A stretch of DNA of 64,000 nucleotides, taken from the NCBI GenBank assembly GCA_958295665.1, contig OY282558.1:354311034-354375033 (forward strand). Reading direction: 5' to 3'. The notes under the pieces are model-generated. The model made no database searches and had not been told where the DNA came from. It saw nothing but the letters and a program-made list of their open reading frames with translations. The translations under genes were made by a program, and so were the position numbers. Positions within the stretch are counted from its first letter, which is position 1; each line of letters begins with the position of its first letter. Shown here one piece after another: positions 15,201-25,943 of this stretch. This DNA comes from Tipula vernalis (taxonomy: Eukaryota; Arthropoda; Insecta; Diptera; Tipulidae).

Positions 15201-16330
15201 GATAAGGTCAATCATTCGAAATTACTAAATAAACTAAATACTTACTTATGGTGTGAGGGTCGAATTTACTTTGGAAAAGTCTTACCTAACTCTTAGAACT
15301 CAATATGTTGAGTAAAATGGTGTTCGCTCGAATCCAATCTCTAAAGAGCCGCTACACATAATATTGGGTGTGTGAATATGAGTTCGCCCTTTCTCAATTG
15401 GTGTCGTTATTTTTACTGCTTACGTAAACTATAAATGCGCAATATTTGTATTCTATAGTACTTGATATCAGCTATCAAACGCAGTATACGACATTTCGTT
15501 GAAGTGTAAACAAATAGTATTTTAAACTCTTTCAAAATGTTGAATTTTATTCCAAATAAACATCATTTGCGGGAAGCCTTTTAACATTACATATTTTATT
15601 GCAAAGAAAAGTGCAGCGGAAACTTATCGTTTGCTTGTGGAAATTTACGGTGAGCATGCTCCATCGAATACAACGTGCAAAGAATGATTTCGACGATTTA
15701 AAAATGATGATTTTGGCATTGAAGATAAAGAGCATGGAAAACCACCCAAAAAATTTGAAGATGCTGAATTGGAAACGTTATTGGCTGAAGATTATTTTCA
15801 AACACAATCAGAATTGGCTGTAGCATTGAATGTTGACCGAGCAACTGTTGCAAAACGTTTACAAACATTCGGAATGGTTCAAAAAACTAACAACTGTGTT
15901 CCCCATGAATTAAAAGAAAGAGACCTCGAACGTCGAAAAACCATTTGTGAAATACTGATTCAAAGACAACAAAGAAAAGGTTTTCTGCATCGGATAGTTA
16001 CTGGAGATGAAAAATGAATTTATTATGAGAATCCCAAACGCCAAAAATCTTGGGTGAAGCTGCTCCATCGCAACCAAAGCGAGATATCCATTGCAATAAG
16101 GTTAAGCTCTGTATCTGGTGGTATCAGAAAGGTGTGATATATTATGAACTGCTGCCAGGTGAAACTATCAATGGCGATGTGTACCGACGACAACTAATAC
16201 GTTTGAAGCGAGCTATATAGAGGAAAAACGACCAGAATGGGTGAATAGACACAACAAATTAATTTTTCAACATGACAATGCAAAACCACATGTTGCAAAC
16301 TTTGTGAAAAATTATTTACAAGGACAGGAC

Positions 16331-16362
<32 letters not shown>

Positions 16363-19300
16363 AGACATAGCTCCTTCAGATTACTACTTATTCCGGTCGA
16401 TGCAGTCGTCTCTTTCAGAACAGCGGTTCAATTCTCGCGCAGAGATCGACAATTGGCTTAATGATTGGATCGCCTCCAAAGACCAAGATTTTTTCAGAGA
16501 GGGAATCCGTAAACTGCCTGAAAAATGGGAGAAAGTTGTAGCTGCAAATGGATCATACTTTCAATAAATAGTTCTTTCATTTAACAAAAAAGTGTGGAGT
16601 CATATTCACACACCCAATAGATATGTCTATACTATTTGCAGATGACTTAAAAATTATCAGCTCTATTAGGTCTATTCAAGACTGCCTTTCACTTCAGCTC
16701 GATCTTAATAATCAACATTCTTGGTGAAACAACAATGATATGGAGCTCAACATTGATAAATATTGTGTTTTTAAAATTAAACCTCGAAAAGACTATCGAG
16801 ATTTTATCTATTATATTAATAATGTATTTATCGATGTAGGGGCTTGTGTAGTAGATTTGGGGTTGGCGATTGACGAGAACTTTGATTTTAGGTTGCTTAT
16901 TCAAAATATAGTGAAAAAGGCGTCACCCATTTGGAACCGTAACTGTTCAGTTCAAGTGGATGCATTAGAACGTGTACAACGTACGTTTACTAGATTTTTG
17001 ATTTACAAATTTCTCTATGACAAGGTGCATTATCCATGTAGACTTGTCAGGTATGTTTGTTTTGCAGTCACTTGAAAAAAGGCGTACTTTAGCGGATGAG
17101 ATTTTGTTGTTCAAACTATTAAATTTTGTGATTGATAGTGACTTTAGGAATACACTCAAGTTAAACACCAAACCTTACGATATGCGTTTCACCCTAACAT
17201 TTAAGATAATTCCATACAGATCGAATTACTAGGTGCATCACAATTTATATTTCAATAGTCAAAATCTTTTTGTTGGTTCTTTGTTCAAATTTGTAAATCA
17301 AATTTCGCATTCATTTACTTAGATAATCCTACGCTCATTAATATTACTTAGCTTGTTTACTTGTTCTCTTGTAGATTGTATGGTACATGCTCAAAAATAG
17401 AAATAAATAAATAAAAATGTATGTAATATTCTACTTATTTTATATTGTTATTGTAATTATGTATTATTATTTTGTCCTATGAAAAAAAATATTTATAAGT
17501 TTTGATATAACAATTTTTGATATAAATATATACCATATACTGACAAGTAATTGGAAGTTCAACTTCTGTAAATTGGTGCAAATGAACAAAAATAAATAAA
17601 AACATTTCTACCACTTCATTAACTGTTTTGGTTTCAATATTATTTTTTATTTTTAACAACTCGGTATATTACAAATTTACAACACATATTTATGACGTCA
17701 AATGAAGCCTATTTTAAGCCATTTGGAATAATTATGGATTGAATTTTGCCCACTAACTCCATATTATTTTTAATTGACGTATTGTTTTCCCTATATACAG
17801 TATTGTACAAAACATTTCTAACTATTTCAGCTGCTGTAAAAAGTAGAAAAAAAAGTATTTAAATATTGCAAAGCAAAATAAAATTAACAACCATAATTAA
17901 TTACCTACTCCGTATTTTATTTTTAAAACGTTTATTTTATAAAACACGCGCAACAAATATATTATTATTAAGAATACTATAAAACAATTTAATTCCTTAA
18001 TATTCCGTTATAAATCCTCGATTTACTATAAAAACCCTGCACCGCCTCGGCATTGGTTCTATTAAATTATTTATGATGGCTTCTCGAACCACCAATCAAG
18101 TATTCTCTACCCTTTGAAATAATTCGTCCTTATTTCTGACGTTATCGCGCCGAATCTTTCTATTTACTATCTCCCGTACATTTTATATTGGATTTAGGCC
18201 AGTCCAAAACTTAAATTTATTTGAAGTAAACCAGGTCCCTATAATGCTGACTATGAATACGAACAAAAAATATAAGAGTTCGTTTCATTGATATACTGTC
18301 ATTTTATGGATGTTTCACGTAAAAAAAATATCTTTGCCTACTACTACAAAAATTAAAATATAATGTACGTTTGTATTCAGAAAGACCAAAGTATTTACGG
18401 ATCGAATTGAATTTTGGTTTTGAATACAGATTCGTATCGTATTCAGAAATAGGGCCCCAGTTTTTGACGATCCGAGAGCTGTGTTTCGGGTGATTATAGT
18501 ATTTAAATCTCCATCTATGTGACATTTCCTAACAAGCATATGGTAGGTAGCATAATGTTTTCGAGAATACTTTACTTTTTGGTTGGACGTCATGAAAATA
18601 GTTTAGCTTGAACCGCTCAACTTCTTACTGTACGGTCGGTGACGAACAATCCTGGCTGACTTACCAATATGGTCGAGGACACAAAATGATCTCTTTTGAA
18701 AGATTGTACGATGTTACTATTTTCTCGTGTAATTGTTCCTCGAGGACGTCTACCTTTAGGAGTGGCCTCAAATGTCACAAATACTTTTTTTTTATAATTC
18801 GGGATATTGTGGATTTATGCACGCTTTACTATTCAGAAATATGATTTTGCTGCATACCAGCACGAAAATCTTGATTAATTTTTCTCTTGAAGTCCCTGTT
18901 ATACTTATTACCTGCTGTTTTAGAAAACAACAACGCACAGCTACAAGCTAAATATTTTTCGACTAACGATTAAATTTGAAAAAAAAAAACAAAACCTATT
19001 TTTGATAAGTTGCATTTGTTTTATCCAGCGCGAATATGGAAACAGGTAAGAAAACTCAAAATTACCAATGAGAAAAACAATTGAGAGATGGGTTATAGAG
19101 AGTAAGCAGAACTGTAAGGACTTTACCGACCCGATAACTCTAACATCACTGAACGGTTCTTTTGTTTGTTCTTGGAATATGCATCGCCGGTGTGGTCACC
19201 TTCTTATCACTGTCATTCGGATAGAACAGAGAGTGTTCAGAAGCAGTTTGTTTTATACGCACTTCGATGTTTACCGTCTGCACGGTCTGTCCTTCTTATA

Positions 19301-22300
19301 TATCTTCTTCCACCCTAGCAAGATCGCTATAACCTATTAAACCTGCATCGGTTAGATTGTCGACGTGTTATAGCATCGGCTTTGCTCATTTGCGATATTT
19401 TCAGTTCTCGAATCGATTGTACCGAGCTGATTTCATACTTAAATCTTTACGCTCCAGTATATCAAATGCATCCACGCGGTGGATTGTTACTCGTCAACCA
19501 GGTATCAACAAATTAAGGTCTTTAAAACCACTTTTGAGAGCATCGCGAGAGTTTAATTCAGTGTATGTCGTTTAAGAAAGCTTTATTTAAATTGTTATCA
19601 AAAATTTATTTGTATTTGACATTTATTTCTTAAGTTTGGACGCAAAATCGCGCGCGCATTCTTAATTTTTCTTAAGTGACAGATCTAATTTAACGAAGCT
19701 TTGTTAAATTTCTTAAGTGACGTTAATTTTTCGCTAGGCGAGAATACAGAAATTCTATCTACCACATTTTTAAGTTTTGCTAATTCTTAATTTTTAAGTT
19801 TAAAATTTTGCGCTGGTCACTACTTAAGGCATATGTGTAAGTTCAAAAACAAATTTTTGCAGTAGACAATGAAAACTATTTCACTCTCCTTATCGTCTAC
19901 TTGCAAACACTAAATTACTTTCCAAATTTCTCCCCTTAAAAAAAAAACTTTTTATAATATTTTATAAACGGAAATCGATTGGAAATTTTCTCCTCTTTCG
20001 TTTTATGCAAAAAAAGCAAAATTTGATTGGACCTACACATTCTGCATTTCTCGACGACGATGTGGTATCCTGCGGAATATTTCAATATGGCATAACAAAA
20101 AATATCGGTAAACAGATTTTTAAAAACTGGCCGTTCCGAAAAGTTAATTTTTTTTCGGAAAAATATTATTCTAACTGGATTTTCCTTCACTTAATAAAAT
20201 CAAATAAACGAAATATAACGTAGTGTATACCGAAATATACCCGTCCTGGTCAGTGGGACCAAAGTTGTTCCGAAGCTACAGGATTGCAAAAGTGGGGTAG
20301 AAAAGGTTACACTTCATTGTAGATTTTCGTTTGTATTGCCATGTGTGTCGGAACGGATTTTTGCTGTTTCAATTATTGTTATGTTCAATCCCTTCGTAAA
20401 TAACCAACGTCCGTTTTATCTACAAAAATTGACGTGATGTCCTTTGAATCACAAAGAAAACTCCGTCCCCATATCTCCAAACTGGAATATAATTCACTTT
20501 TGGACTGACGCATCGAGGACCGACCTCGCTGCACTTCACCGAACTCAGAACCCTATAGTTTCTCTTCCCCATAGACGGAATGTGGGAGGTTTATTAGTTT
20601 TCTACTAATACTTCCGATAAAATTTTTAAGGGGAAACCGTTTATAAAAATAAAATGTAACGGCTGCAACACCCTTCGCTGTAAGCAGATAATGGGCCCGA
20701 TTCTGAAACGTTAAAATTCATGTTATGTTATTTTATTTCATCGCTTCCTATTTGAATTTGTATTGAAAAAACAAAAATAACATTATACGGAGAAAAAAAA
20801 AATAGGACACATTGCCATAAGTTATAGGAGCCCAGGTATTTGTGGCTTTTTATCGGAGCGCTTACTACAAAATTATGAAAACGTTAATTGATGTGAATAC
20901 CATTAATAGAAAAATGCCTATTTGATCATTGTAAAATACGAGATTTACCTTAACAAAAAGGAAAAATTACTATTAATGATAGGAAACACTTCTATATTAT
21001 ATAATTAATTTGTTTCTTCTGTAGTAGTGATTCCTATGTTGCACATGCTACTATGTAAATAGTAAAGTCCGCCGTACATATGGTAACATTTACAAATGTA
21101 AAGCACCGCATGCTATAATTTGAGTACTGCACATATATTGTATAGTAAATAAATCAGTAATTTTTTTTCTCCGTATATAAAACATAAAATTTTGGAAGGC
21201 AGAATCGGGTCTATTATCATTATGAGCTTATTTTTTCATTACGCTCCTCCTCGTAATCAAATTAAGATAAAATTCATTCTTCGTCAATAAATGAGTTGTT
21301 TTTATTTGCCACTATTTTTTATTAAATTCACAATGTCGTTAAGCTTCTAAATAATTCCCCTAATTTAAAACAATTTTTTTTGGTCAAAAAATTTGTTACG
21401 TTCTGGTAAAAATGACATCGCTTTTGCGATTTAGTTATACGACAAGTGACTATTACTTTGAACTAATAGCGAGAATAACCGGAATCGGGCCACATAAATA
21501 TAATAAACTATTTGATTTCAAAATATAAAAATTTTATCAATTTTTGTTATTTGCTTGAATATCCTCACTAAATACGTCACTACTCCGTCCTCACTACTCC
21601 GTCGAGCAGACATAACAGTCGAAATTCAAGATGTCCCCATTTCTCGTTCTTTGACCGCGTGTTGACCCGCGGTGAGGTTGTTTCGTTTAGTTCTGTATTA
21701 TGAACCAAACTGGTTTCATAATTTACTTAAAACACAGAAAAATATTCTTCTGCCTGAAGTGAAATCTTAAAAAATTCTATTTTTCGCAATCGGGTGAGAC
21801 CACTTTTTCAAATTCATCTAGGGCTTTTGGGTTAAGGTGGTATTTTACTGGTTTTCTTGGAAGTCTTCGTTGAAAATACCTTAGAAGTATTTGATCACTT
21901 TAAGAGACTTGATGGAATTTTATTTCCATCACTGATCATCGAACAGAATATTATTGCACATCTACGGAACAAAATAATACCCCGTTTCGATAAGAAGTTT
22001 ATATAAACAAGTAGTTTTCTTAATGATTTTATTATTTTTTGTTCCGAAATTACAGAAGAGCATACAAGTACTATGTCCAATTTTACAATTTGTGGTAAAT
22101 ACAAAATTAAGATGTCAGAAGGGTATTTTTTATCATTTATGGTTCAGTTTTCTGGTGCTACAGTCTTTTAGAACAGTATTTCTTAGAACATTGAGCGACA
22201 ATTTAGAAGGACATTGAATGAACATTAAAAATATTTTCGAATTTAGAGACATTGTTGTAGCAATTGAAAATATGAACATAGCACATGTGCGCTCTAAGGT

Positions 22301-23375
22301 ATCGATATGCACTGCAATGCAGTGTGAATTATTAAACAGGCCCAATGATGAAAAATGGTAATGGAATGACCTTTGATTTTGAATTTTCAAACTATAATAG
22401 TGTCCATTTGACAACAACCGTTATTTAAGAATAAGAAAACATAACAATCTTGGATATGAACAAATTATAATTGTAACTAATCTGATATGTAAACAAAGAA
22501 AACTTAATAGGGCTGTACCGGTAGACCAAACAAATAATTCAAAAATGAAAGTAAAAGGAAAAACGTAAACAACTGAGCGACCGAAAAATTTTGATTTCAA
22601 TTTTTATTAAAACATGTTTAATTCTACAATAAGCAACAACAGTATCAGAAAAAATATGACCTCAGATTGAAAGTGAATTATAAATTGATGGAATGTAAAT
22701 TAAAAAATACAAAATATTGTATGTCAGACACAATATCTTAATTATTTGGCCCAAATTAAATTCATGTATAATTATTAATAGGTTAGGTTTATTTATATTA
22801 TAATAATAATAACATAAATCAATTAGGTACTCGTTTTTCTGTTATCTCTGGTACGGCTTTAAAACATTTTTCAAAACTTTACTCGTGTCAACCCACACTT
22901 TATACAATATCATAAGAATACAGCAGCTAATATTTTATCTACCAAAAATTACAAAAAATCTTAAAATCTATTAATTTCTTATCATATATAGTATAGTAGA
23001 TTAATCATATAATCAGTTTAAACAAGTGACGCAAACTCGTTCCATATTTACAATTGCAAATTAAATTAACAACAAACATTTAGATTTTCTGTATCTTCAA
23101 ACTATTCAGTAAGTCTACACTAATATGTTATAATTATAAATTTCACTATACGTAGGCAAATAACACTATATACACATGGATAATAATTGCTCTTTCAACA
23201 AAAATAAACCGCACACAAAAAAAAAATACAATTTGTTATGCAAATTACAAATATAACAGTTAACGCAAAAAAAAATTTAAAATGCCATTGCAAGCAAGAA
23301 ATCAGTAAAATATTTTTGAAATTCCTCACATAAGAAAATTTCTTACCCTTCAACACCACCAAAAAATTTTGTCAT
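275..23375 (-). CDS. NAGK: N-acetyl-D-glucosamine kinase, 3 exons (23375-23347, 1354-1144, 1072-275)
   Basis: The product phosphorylates GlcNAc to GlcNAc-6-phosphate in cytosolic amino-sugar salvage (family knowledge; ASKHA fold, BadF/NAGK type). The three exons join in phase to 345 residues, against 344 in human NAGK. Exon 1 codes for MTKFFGGVEG and ends at donor GTAAGA. Exon 2 starts after TTTCAG and completes the phosphate-1 motif GGVEGGATQSE (residues 6-16). Exon 3 carries Asp107 in SDTIGSIATA (same number as the catalytic Asp of human NAGK), the LISGTGSN loop (123-130), the signature GGWGHMLGDEGS (144-155) and CVGSVWKSW. Donors GTAAGA and GTGAGT and both AG acceptors fit. Intron 2 is 71 bp (1073-1143), while intron 1 is about 22 kb and packed with repeats. 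Exon 1 was found by matching the family N-terminus and phase; RNA evidence is absent. The gene appears intact. Confidence 0.88.
1355..3520. other. Start of the NAGK giant intron, no gene seen
   Basis: This is AT-rich sequence inside NAGK intron 1 with only short chance open frames. I see no domain, transposase or RT motif on either strand. Confidence 0.6.
3521..3614. repeat. Short inverted repeat, MITE-like
   Basis: The arms at 3521-3557 and 3583-3614 are reverse complements built on TTAGTTTAG and TCTGTxTTTAGTC, with one 5-nt indel. The sequence suggests a small hairpin element; no target duplication was recognised. Confidence 0.5.
3627..3963. mobile_element. MITE, 337 bp, 7-bp target duplication (family A, copy 1)
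   Basis: The ends are CACAGAAGAAAGATTAACCA and its complement. They are flanked by perfect 7-bp direct repeats CCCTAAC (3620-3626 and 3964-3970). There is no ORF, and the body closely matches the copy at 38283-38616. The superfamily is uncertain: 7-bp duplications are not typical of Tc1/mariner, piggyBac or Harbinger. Confidence 0.85.
3971..5335. other. NAGK intron 1, no gene seen
   Basis: AT-rich unique-looking sequence. Only short open frames without recognisable domains occur here (for example 4819-5004 on the minus strand). Confidence 0.6.
5337..5829. repeat. 244-bp direct tandem duplication
   Basis: The block starting TTCCGATTAAAATATATT near 5341 is repeated at 5585 with a constant offset of 244 bp and no difference that I saw by eye. 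It ends where the second copy runs into the 3,855-bp duplication. Confidence 0.85.
6190..6447. mobile_element. Hairpin MITE with 48-bp terminal inverted repeats
   Basis: The arms at 6190-6237 and 6400-6447 share TTCGCTCCGGATAGCTGCTA and are near-perfect reverse complements. It is non-coding. It is repeated at 10045-10302 through the 3,855-bp duplication. Confidence 0.8.
6744..6990. mobile_element. MITE with about 60-bp terminal inverted repeats
   Basis: The ends GGCCCTATTCTCGAATTCC and complement extend for about 60 bp, including GACATCTGTCAAAATTCAT. It is 247 bp and non-coding. It appears to sit in the left end of the next MITE. Duplicate copy at 10599-10845. Confidence 0.8.
6991..7653. mobile_element. 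MITE invaded at its left end
   Basis: Inverted repeats at 6992-7049 and 7594-7653 share GGAATCATGAAATCCGG and AGTAGTAAACAATTC; the pair is about 55 bp and diverged. The interior is AT-rich and non-coding. Its left tip is probably displaced to about 6737 by the 247-bp MITE. Duplicate copy at about 10846-11508. Confidence 0.7.
13537..14048. other. NAGK intron 1, no gene seen
   Basis: Unique-looking sequence after the duplication. It holds a short direct repeat (GTTTAAAAATATCAACCAA, twice at about 13767-13804) and no recognisable domain. Confidence 0.6.
14053..14751. mobile_element. TTAA-flanked MITE, 699 bp (piggyBac-like target)
   Basis: The termini GGGGACATTACACCTT and complement are each bordered by TTAA (14049-14052 and 14752-14755). 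TTAA duplication is the hallmark of piggyBac (some other groups use it too). The interior has short frames of 73-76 codons without transposase motifs, so it is non-autonomous. Confidence 0.82.
15364..16617 (+). mobile_element. Mariner transposon, 1,254 bp with TA target duplication
   Basis: The inverted ends TTGGGTGTGTGAATATGA and complement are flanked by TA (15362-15363 and 16618-16619). The length is typical of mariner. It is inserted in the LINE relic between the palm motifs, so it is younger than that LINE. Confidence 0.93.
15537..16567 (+). pseudogene. Mariner transposase, decayed
   Basis: This is the DDD transposase of the element. The start is MLNFIPNKHHLREA at 15537, and the order is HTH region, linker, catalytic core. 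All three catalytic Asp survive: TGDEK (about 16000), QHDNAKPH (about 16272) and APSDYYLF (about 16373), with 34 residues between the second and third (DD34D). It is inactivated by frameshifts near 15570, around 16060 and near 16215, and by TGA codons where the family has Trp, at 15685-15687 and 16015-16017. The last 108 codons (16241-16567) are open. Confidence 0.92.
17421..17999. other. NAGK intron 1, no gene seen
   Basis: AT-rich sequence between the LINE tail and the Tc1 relic. No domain or element end was recognised. Confidence 0.6.
18000..18950 (-). pseudogene. Tc1/Minos-like transposase relic, split by a MITE
   Basis: Neither half is in a long frame, but translation of the minus strand shows family motifs. 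N-terminal half: STISRIIKKKYL (HTH, about 18800), GRRPRGTITRENSNIVQSFK (about 18710-18770) and VTDRTVRS (about 18640). C-terminal half: LNPI followed by a stop where Glu is expected, then NVREIVNRKIRRDNVRNKDE (about 18130-18190) and LIEPMPRRCRVFIVNRG (about 18020-18070). Most of the DDE core is missing, and a 229-bp MITE sits between the halves. It is an old, dead copy. The alternative, a domesticated gene, is unlikely given the stops. Confidence 0.8.
18232..18460. mobile_element. MITE inserted in the Tc1 relic
   Basis: The ends GGTCCCTATAATGCTGACTA (18234) and, on the other strand, GGGGCCCTATTTCTGAATAC are an imperfect inverted pair that continues into GAATACGAA. It is non-coding. Its position splits the Tc1 relic. 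Confidence 0.6.
18951..20692. other. NAGK intron 1, no gene recognised
   Basis: Mixed composition, with somewhat higher GC around 19080-19580. Open frames of 60-90 codons (for example 19068-19340 plus, 20005-20223 plus) show no domain I recognise. It may hold diverged repeat material. Confidence 0.5.
20693..21212. mobile_element. MITE with GGGCCCGATTCTG ends, interrupted by another MITE
   Basis: The left end GGGCCCGATTCTGAAAC and the right end (complement) AGACCCGATTCTGCCTTCC pair imperfectly, and the pairing continues through CATAAAATTTT. The interior is taken up by the nested element at 20786-21175. A related end, CCGGAATCGGGCC, occurs near 21480. Confidence 0.65.
20786..21175. mobile_element. 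Nested MITE with TACGGAGAAAAAAA ends
   Basis: The inverted ends TACGGAGAAAAAAAA and complement are flanked by TA on both sides, giving 390 bp. There is no ORF. It lies within the 20693-21212 MITE and is therefore younger. Confidence 0.75.
21213..23346. other. NAGK intron 1 next to exon 1, no gene seen
   Basis: AT-rich. A short direct repeat, CACTACTCCGTC, lies at about 21575-21603. Frames at 21895-22417 are short and without motifs. Confidence 0.6.
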
Positions 23376-24346
23376 TTTTTCAAAGTTACTTTCTGTGTTT
23401 TTGTTTTTATTTCCAAATTAAATTAAAATTAAACAGAAAATATTAAACTTTCTAAACTAAATAATAACAATAAAAACTATACACACATATAATAAATTAA
23501 TCAATTAACTAAATCGCGCACTAATTATTTCTAAATTAAAATTAAACGCGCACTCTGTACCAATTTTTTTTTTTTTTACATAAATTAATCAACTAAAAAA
23601 TATTATAATTTTCTTACGACGTCTTAAGACTACGTGCTGTCCGATAAGCGACTGAATTGAATAACTGAAATAACCATGTTGAAAACCGTTGTTTTACTTT
23701 TCTTTTTCATGAATTGTTTTTTGTATACATTTTGGAATAGATTTTAGTTTTATTTTGGTATCTTACACTGTTACAAATATGTCTGTATGTGCGAGCACCT
23801 AAGAGAATAACTACATTAACCAACTGAAAATGTATAGTGCGAATGTGCGATACATTCTTATAAATACTCGTAACAACATAAGATTATATTAAAAACAAAT
23901 TAATTCATAAAAAAATTTAAAATGTTTTGTGCTTTATTTACTTACACATTTTTCGTACGGTGATGGAAGTGGCTTTAGGTGGTAAGAGCTTTACTGATTT
24001 TTTCTTTGTAAAAGAAGTTCAATGTGTCTTCACCAAATTATAATTATTTTGTAATTTACAAAAATAAGAGAGTTCTGTTTTCCTCAAAAATGTAAATTTG
24101 GATAATTTCTCCCAACTATTTTTCAAAGCCCGCTTTGATTGAAAGTGAATTTAAGACGGGGGTATAAATTCATCAATTATCCACCTTTCCCTTTCGGCCT
24201 TTCTATTGACCTTTGATGTACTGTAATGTTTTTAACAATATTATCAAACTGCTAAAAATTATAAATAAAGATTTCGAAATCTTTCTCTCTGAGTACTGCG
24301 TGTTAGTGTTAGATTAAATTTCTTAAATCTAATAAGTGGCATCATT
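23376..24346. promoter_or_regulatory. Presumed 5' flank of NAGK exon 1
   Basis: AT-rich sequence upstream (minus sense) of the 23375 start codon, presumed to hold a promoter. No convincing TATA box or initiator could be singled out, and no gene is seen. Confidence 0.3.
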
Positions 24347-24783
24347 AGCAGCCATTACACGGTCAATAATAATGTCATTACCTTCTGATAATGACAGTAT
24401 TATTGATCGTGTAACTTGAAGTATTGACGAATGATGGTCGGTAATGATGAAAATCCGGATTTTCTGATTTTGAGACCACAATACCGTTGAGTGGTGGGGA
24501 TACTGTCACTATTAATGATAGTGTAGAGTTCGCGTCATTATTATCGTGTATCATTCCTTTTCTTTAGTTCTACCGTGTTAAAAATTTGAGGTTAATGTGT
24601 CAAATTAAATAAATTTCTCTAACAAATTACATACTAGTAAACATACATAGTTTTAATTAAATATAAAGAGTTTAAATATATTATTATTATATTACAAATA
24701 TAATATTAGAATATTTATTATATTACTAATATTAAAATTAGAATATTATTATATTACAAATATTAAAATCATCAAAAATCAAA

Positions 24784-25793
24784 ATGGATGATGACATGTA
24801 TTGTGTTATAGAGGATAATGAGTTGAGTGTGGATTTCTCCGACTGTGGGGAGATAATTAGCGAAGATACCCAGTGTAGTGAAGATCATACCAAGGTTCTT
24901 CGGGATTTCATAGAGCTGTATGAAACACTACCAGAGTTGTGGAACCCAACCAATCCTGGTTATATAAGAAAAGGTAAGAGAAATAATGCATTGGATAAAC
25001 TTCTACCAACATTTCGCAAAATCAAGGCTGGTGGTAATCGAATAGATGTCCGGCGGAAAATAAATACACTTCGATCAAATTACAGAAAGGAATTGAAGAA
25101 AATAGTGGATTCGAAGAGATCGGGTAAAGGTCATGATGAAGTGTATCAACCAACCTCATGGGTGTTTTATTCTCTCCAGTTTCTGGACAAATTTGAAAAG
25201 CCAGTTAATACAAAAATTCAGCAAACATATGAGGTCACTATTAATAAAATTCAAAAATGAAATCGTTTAATAATATAAATTTATTTTATTTTCAGGTTTC
25301 TGAAAGTGATAGTATCGAGGGTGAAATTCACATGGTGCAACGTCCAATACCCACTATGTCTCATACTGTATCCCGTTCAAATATAATGTCACCGCCACCA
25401 CCGCAACTTGATAAACGTCGAAAAAGCTACACGTCAAAACAAAATGAATTGTTACAGAAGGCGTGTGAATTTTTGGATATTTCGACATCGGGGAAGAACA
25501 ATGTTCCAACAATTGCCATAGCTTGGGGTGAGGCGCTCACAACATTGGATCCTCGGCAACGAATGTTTGCTGAGAAAGCAATAGGAGACATTATTTTTGA
25601 GGCACGGCAGGGAAACCTTTATAAAGATTCAGTTAAAATAAATGAGGAACCATGGCCGGTTAGATCACAAACCACCATCTCAAATTCATCATCAACCTCT
25701 TCTCTTCTCCCCAACTGTTGTCCTCAACCTCCTTCAGATGAACAAACACAGAGCACAATTTCTGGATTTTTTTCAAATTTTGTACCCGAGTAA
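24784..25793 (+). CDS. MADF (Myb/SANT-like) DNA-binding protein of the Harbinger element, 2 exons
   Basis: In PIF/Harbinger elements the Myb-like partner binds element ends and brings the transposase to DNA (family knowledge). Exons 24784-25233 and 25296-25793 flank a 62-bp intron (GAG|GTCACT ... TTTTCAG|GTT, phase 0) and give 315 residues. Residues about 37-140 form a MADF domain: VLRDFIELYETLPELWNP, then DVRRKINTLRSNYRKELKK and WVFYSLQFLDKF. Near the C-terminus DPRQRMFAEKAIGDIIFEAR resembles a BESS-like segment, between Pro- and Ser-rich stretches. Without splicing the first exon would end at a TGA 9 codons further on. The gene is intact, unlike its transposase partner. Confidence 0.85.
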
Positions 25794-25943
25794 AATAAAT
25801 TAGAGTAAATAAATAATAAATAAGAATAATAAGAATAATTAATAAGAATAAATAAATATGAATTTTTAATATGTTTCGTATATTTTATTTTAGTAATAAT
25901 TTTTATATTTTATAAATTTCATATATCAATCAACAGAGCGTTA

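Larger units (their letters stand above)
15000..17420 (+). pseudogene. LINE reverse transcriptase relic (CR1/Jockey group), split by mariner
   Basis: Translated pieces match RT domains of non-LTR retrotransposons. Before the mariner are QHGFIRGRPTLTNLLQF (about 15078) and YTDLSKAFDKVNH (about 15177, after a frameshift). After it are LFADDLKII, containing the FADD catalytic motif (about 16632), and a thumb/C-terminal block with SPIWNRNCSVQVDALERVQR (about 16930). The element ends in an A-rich AAATA-type tail near 17390-17415. The 5' part (endonuclease, ORF1) is missing, and frameshifts and stops make it non-functional. The clade is uncertain. It lies inside NAGK intron 1. Confidence 0.82.
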
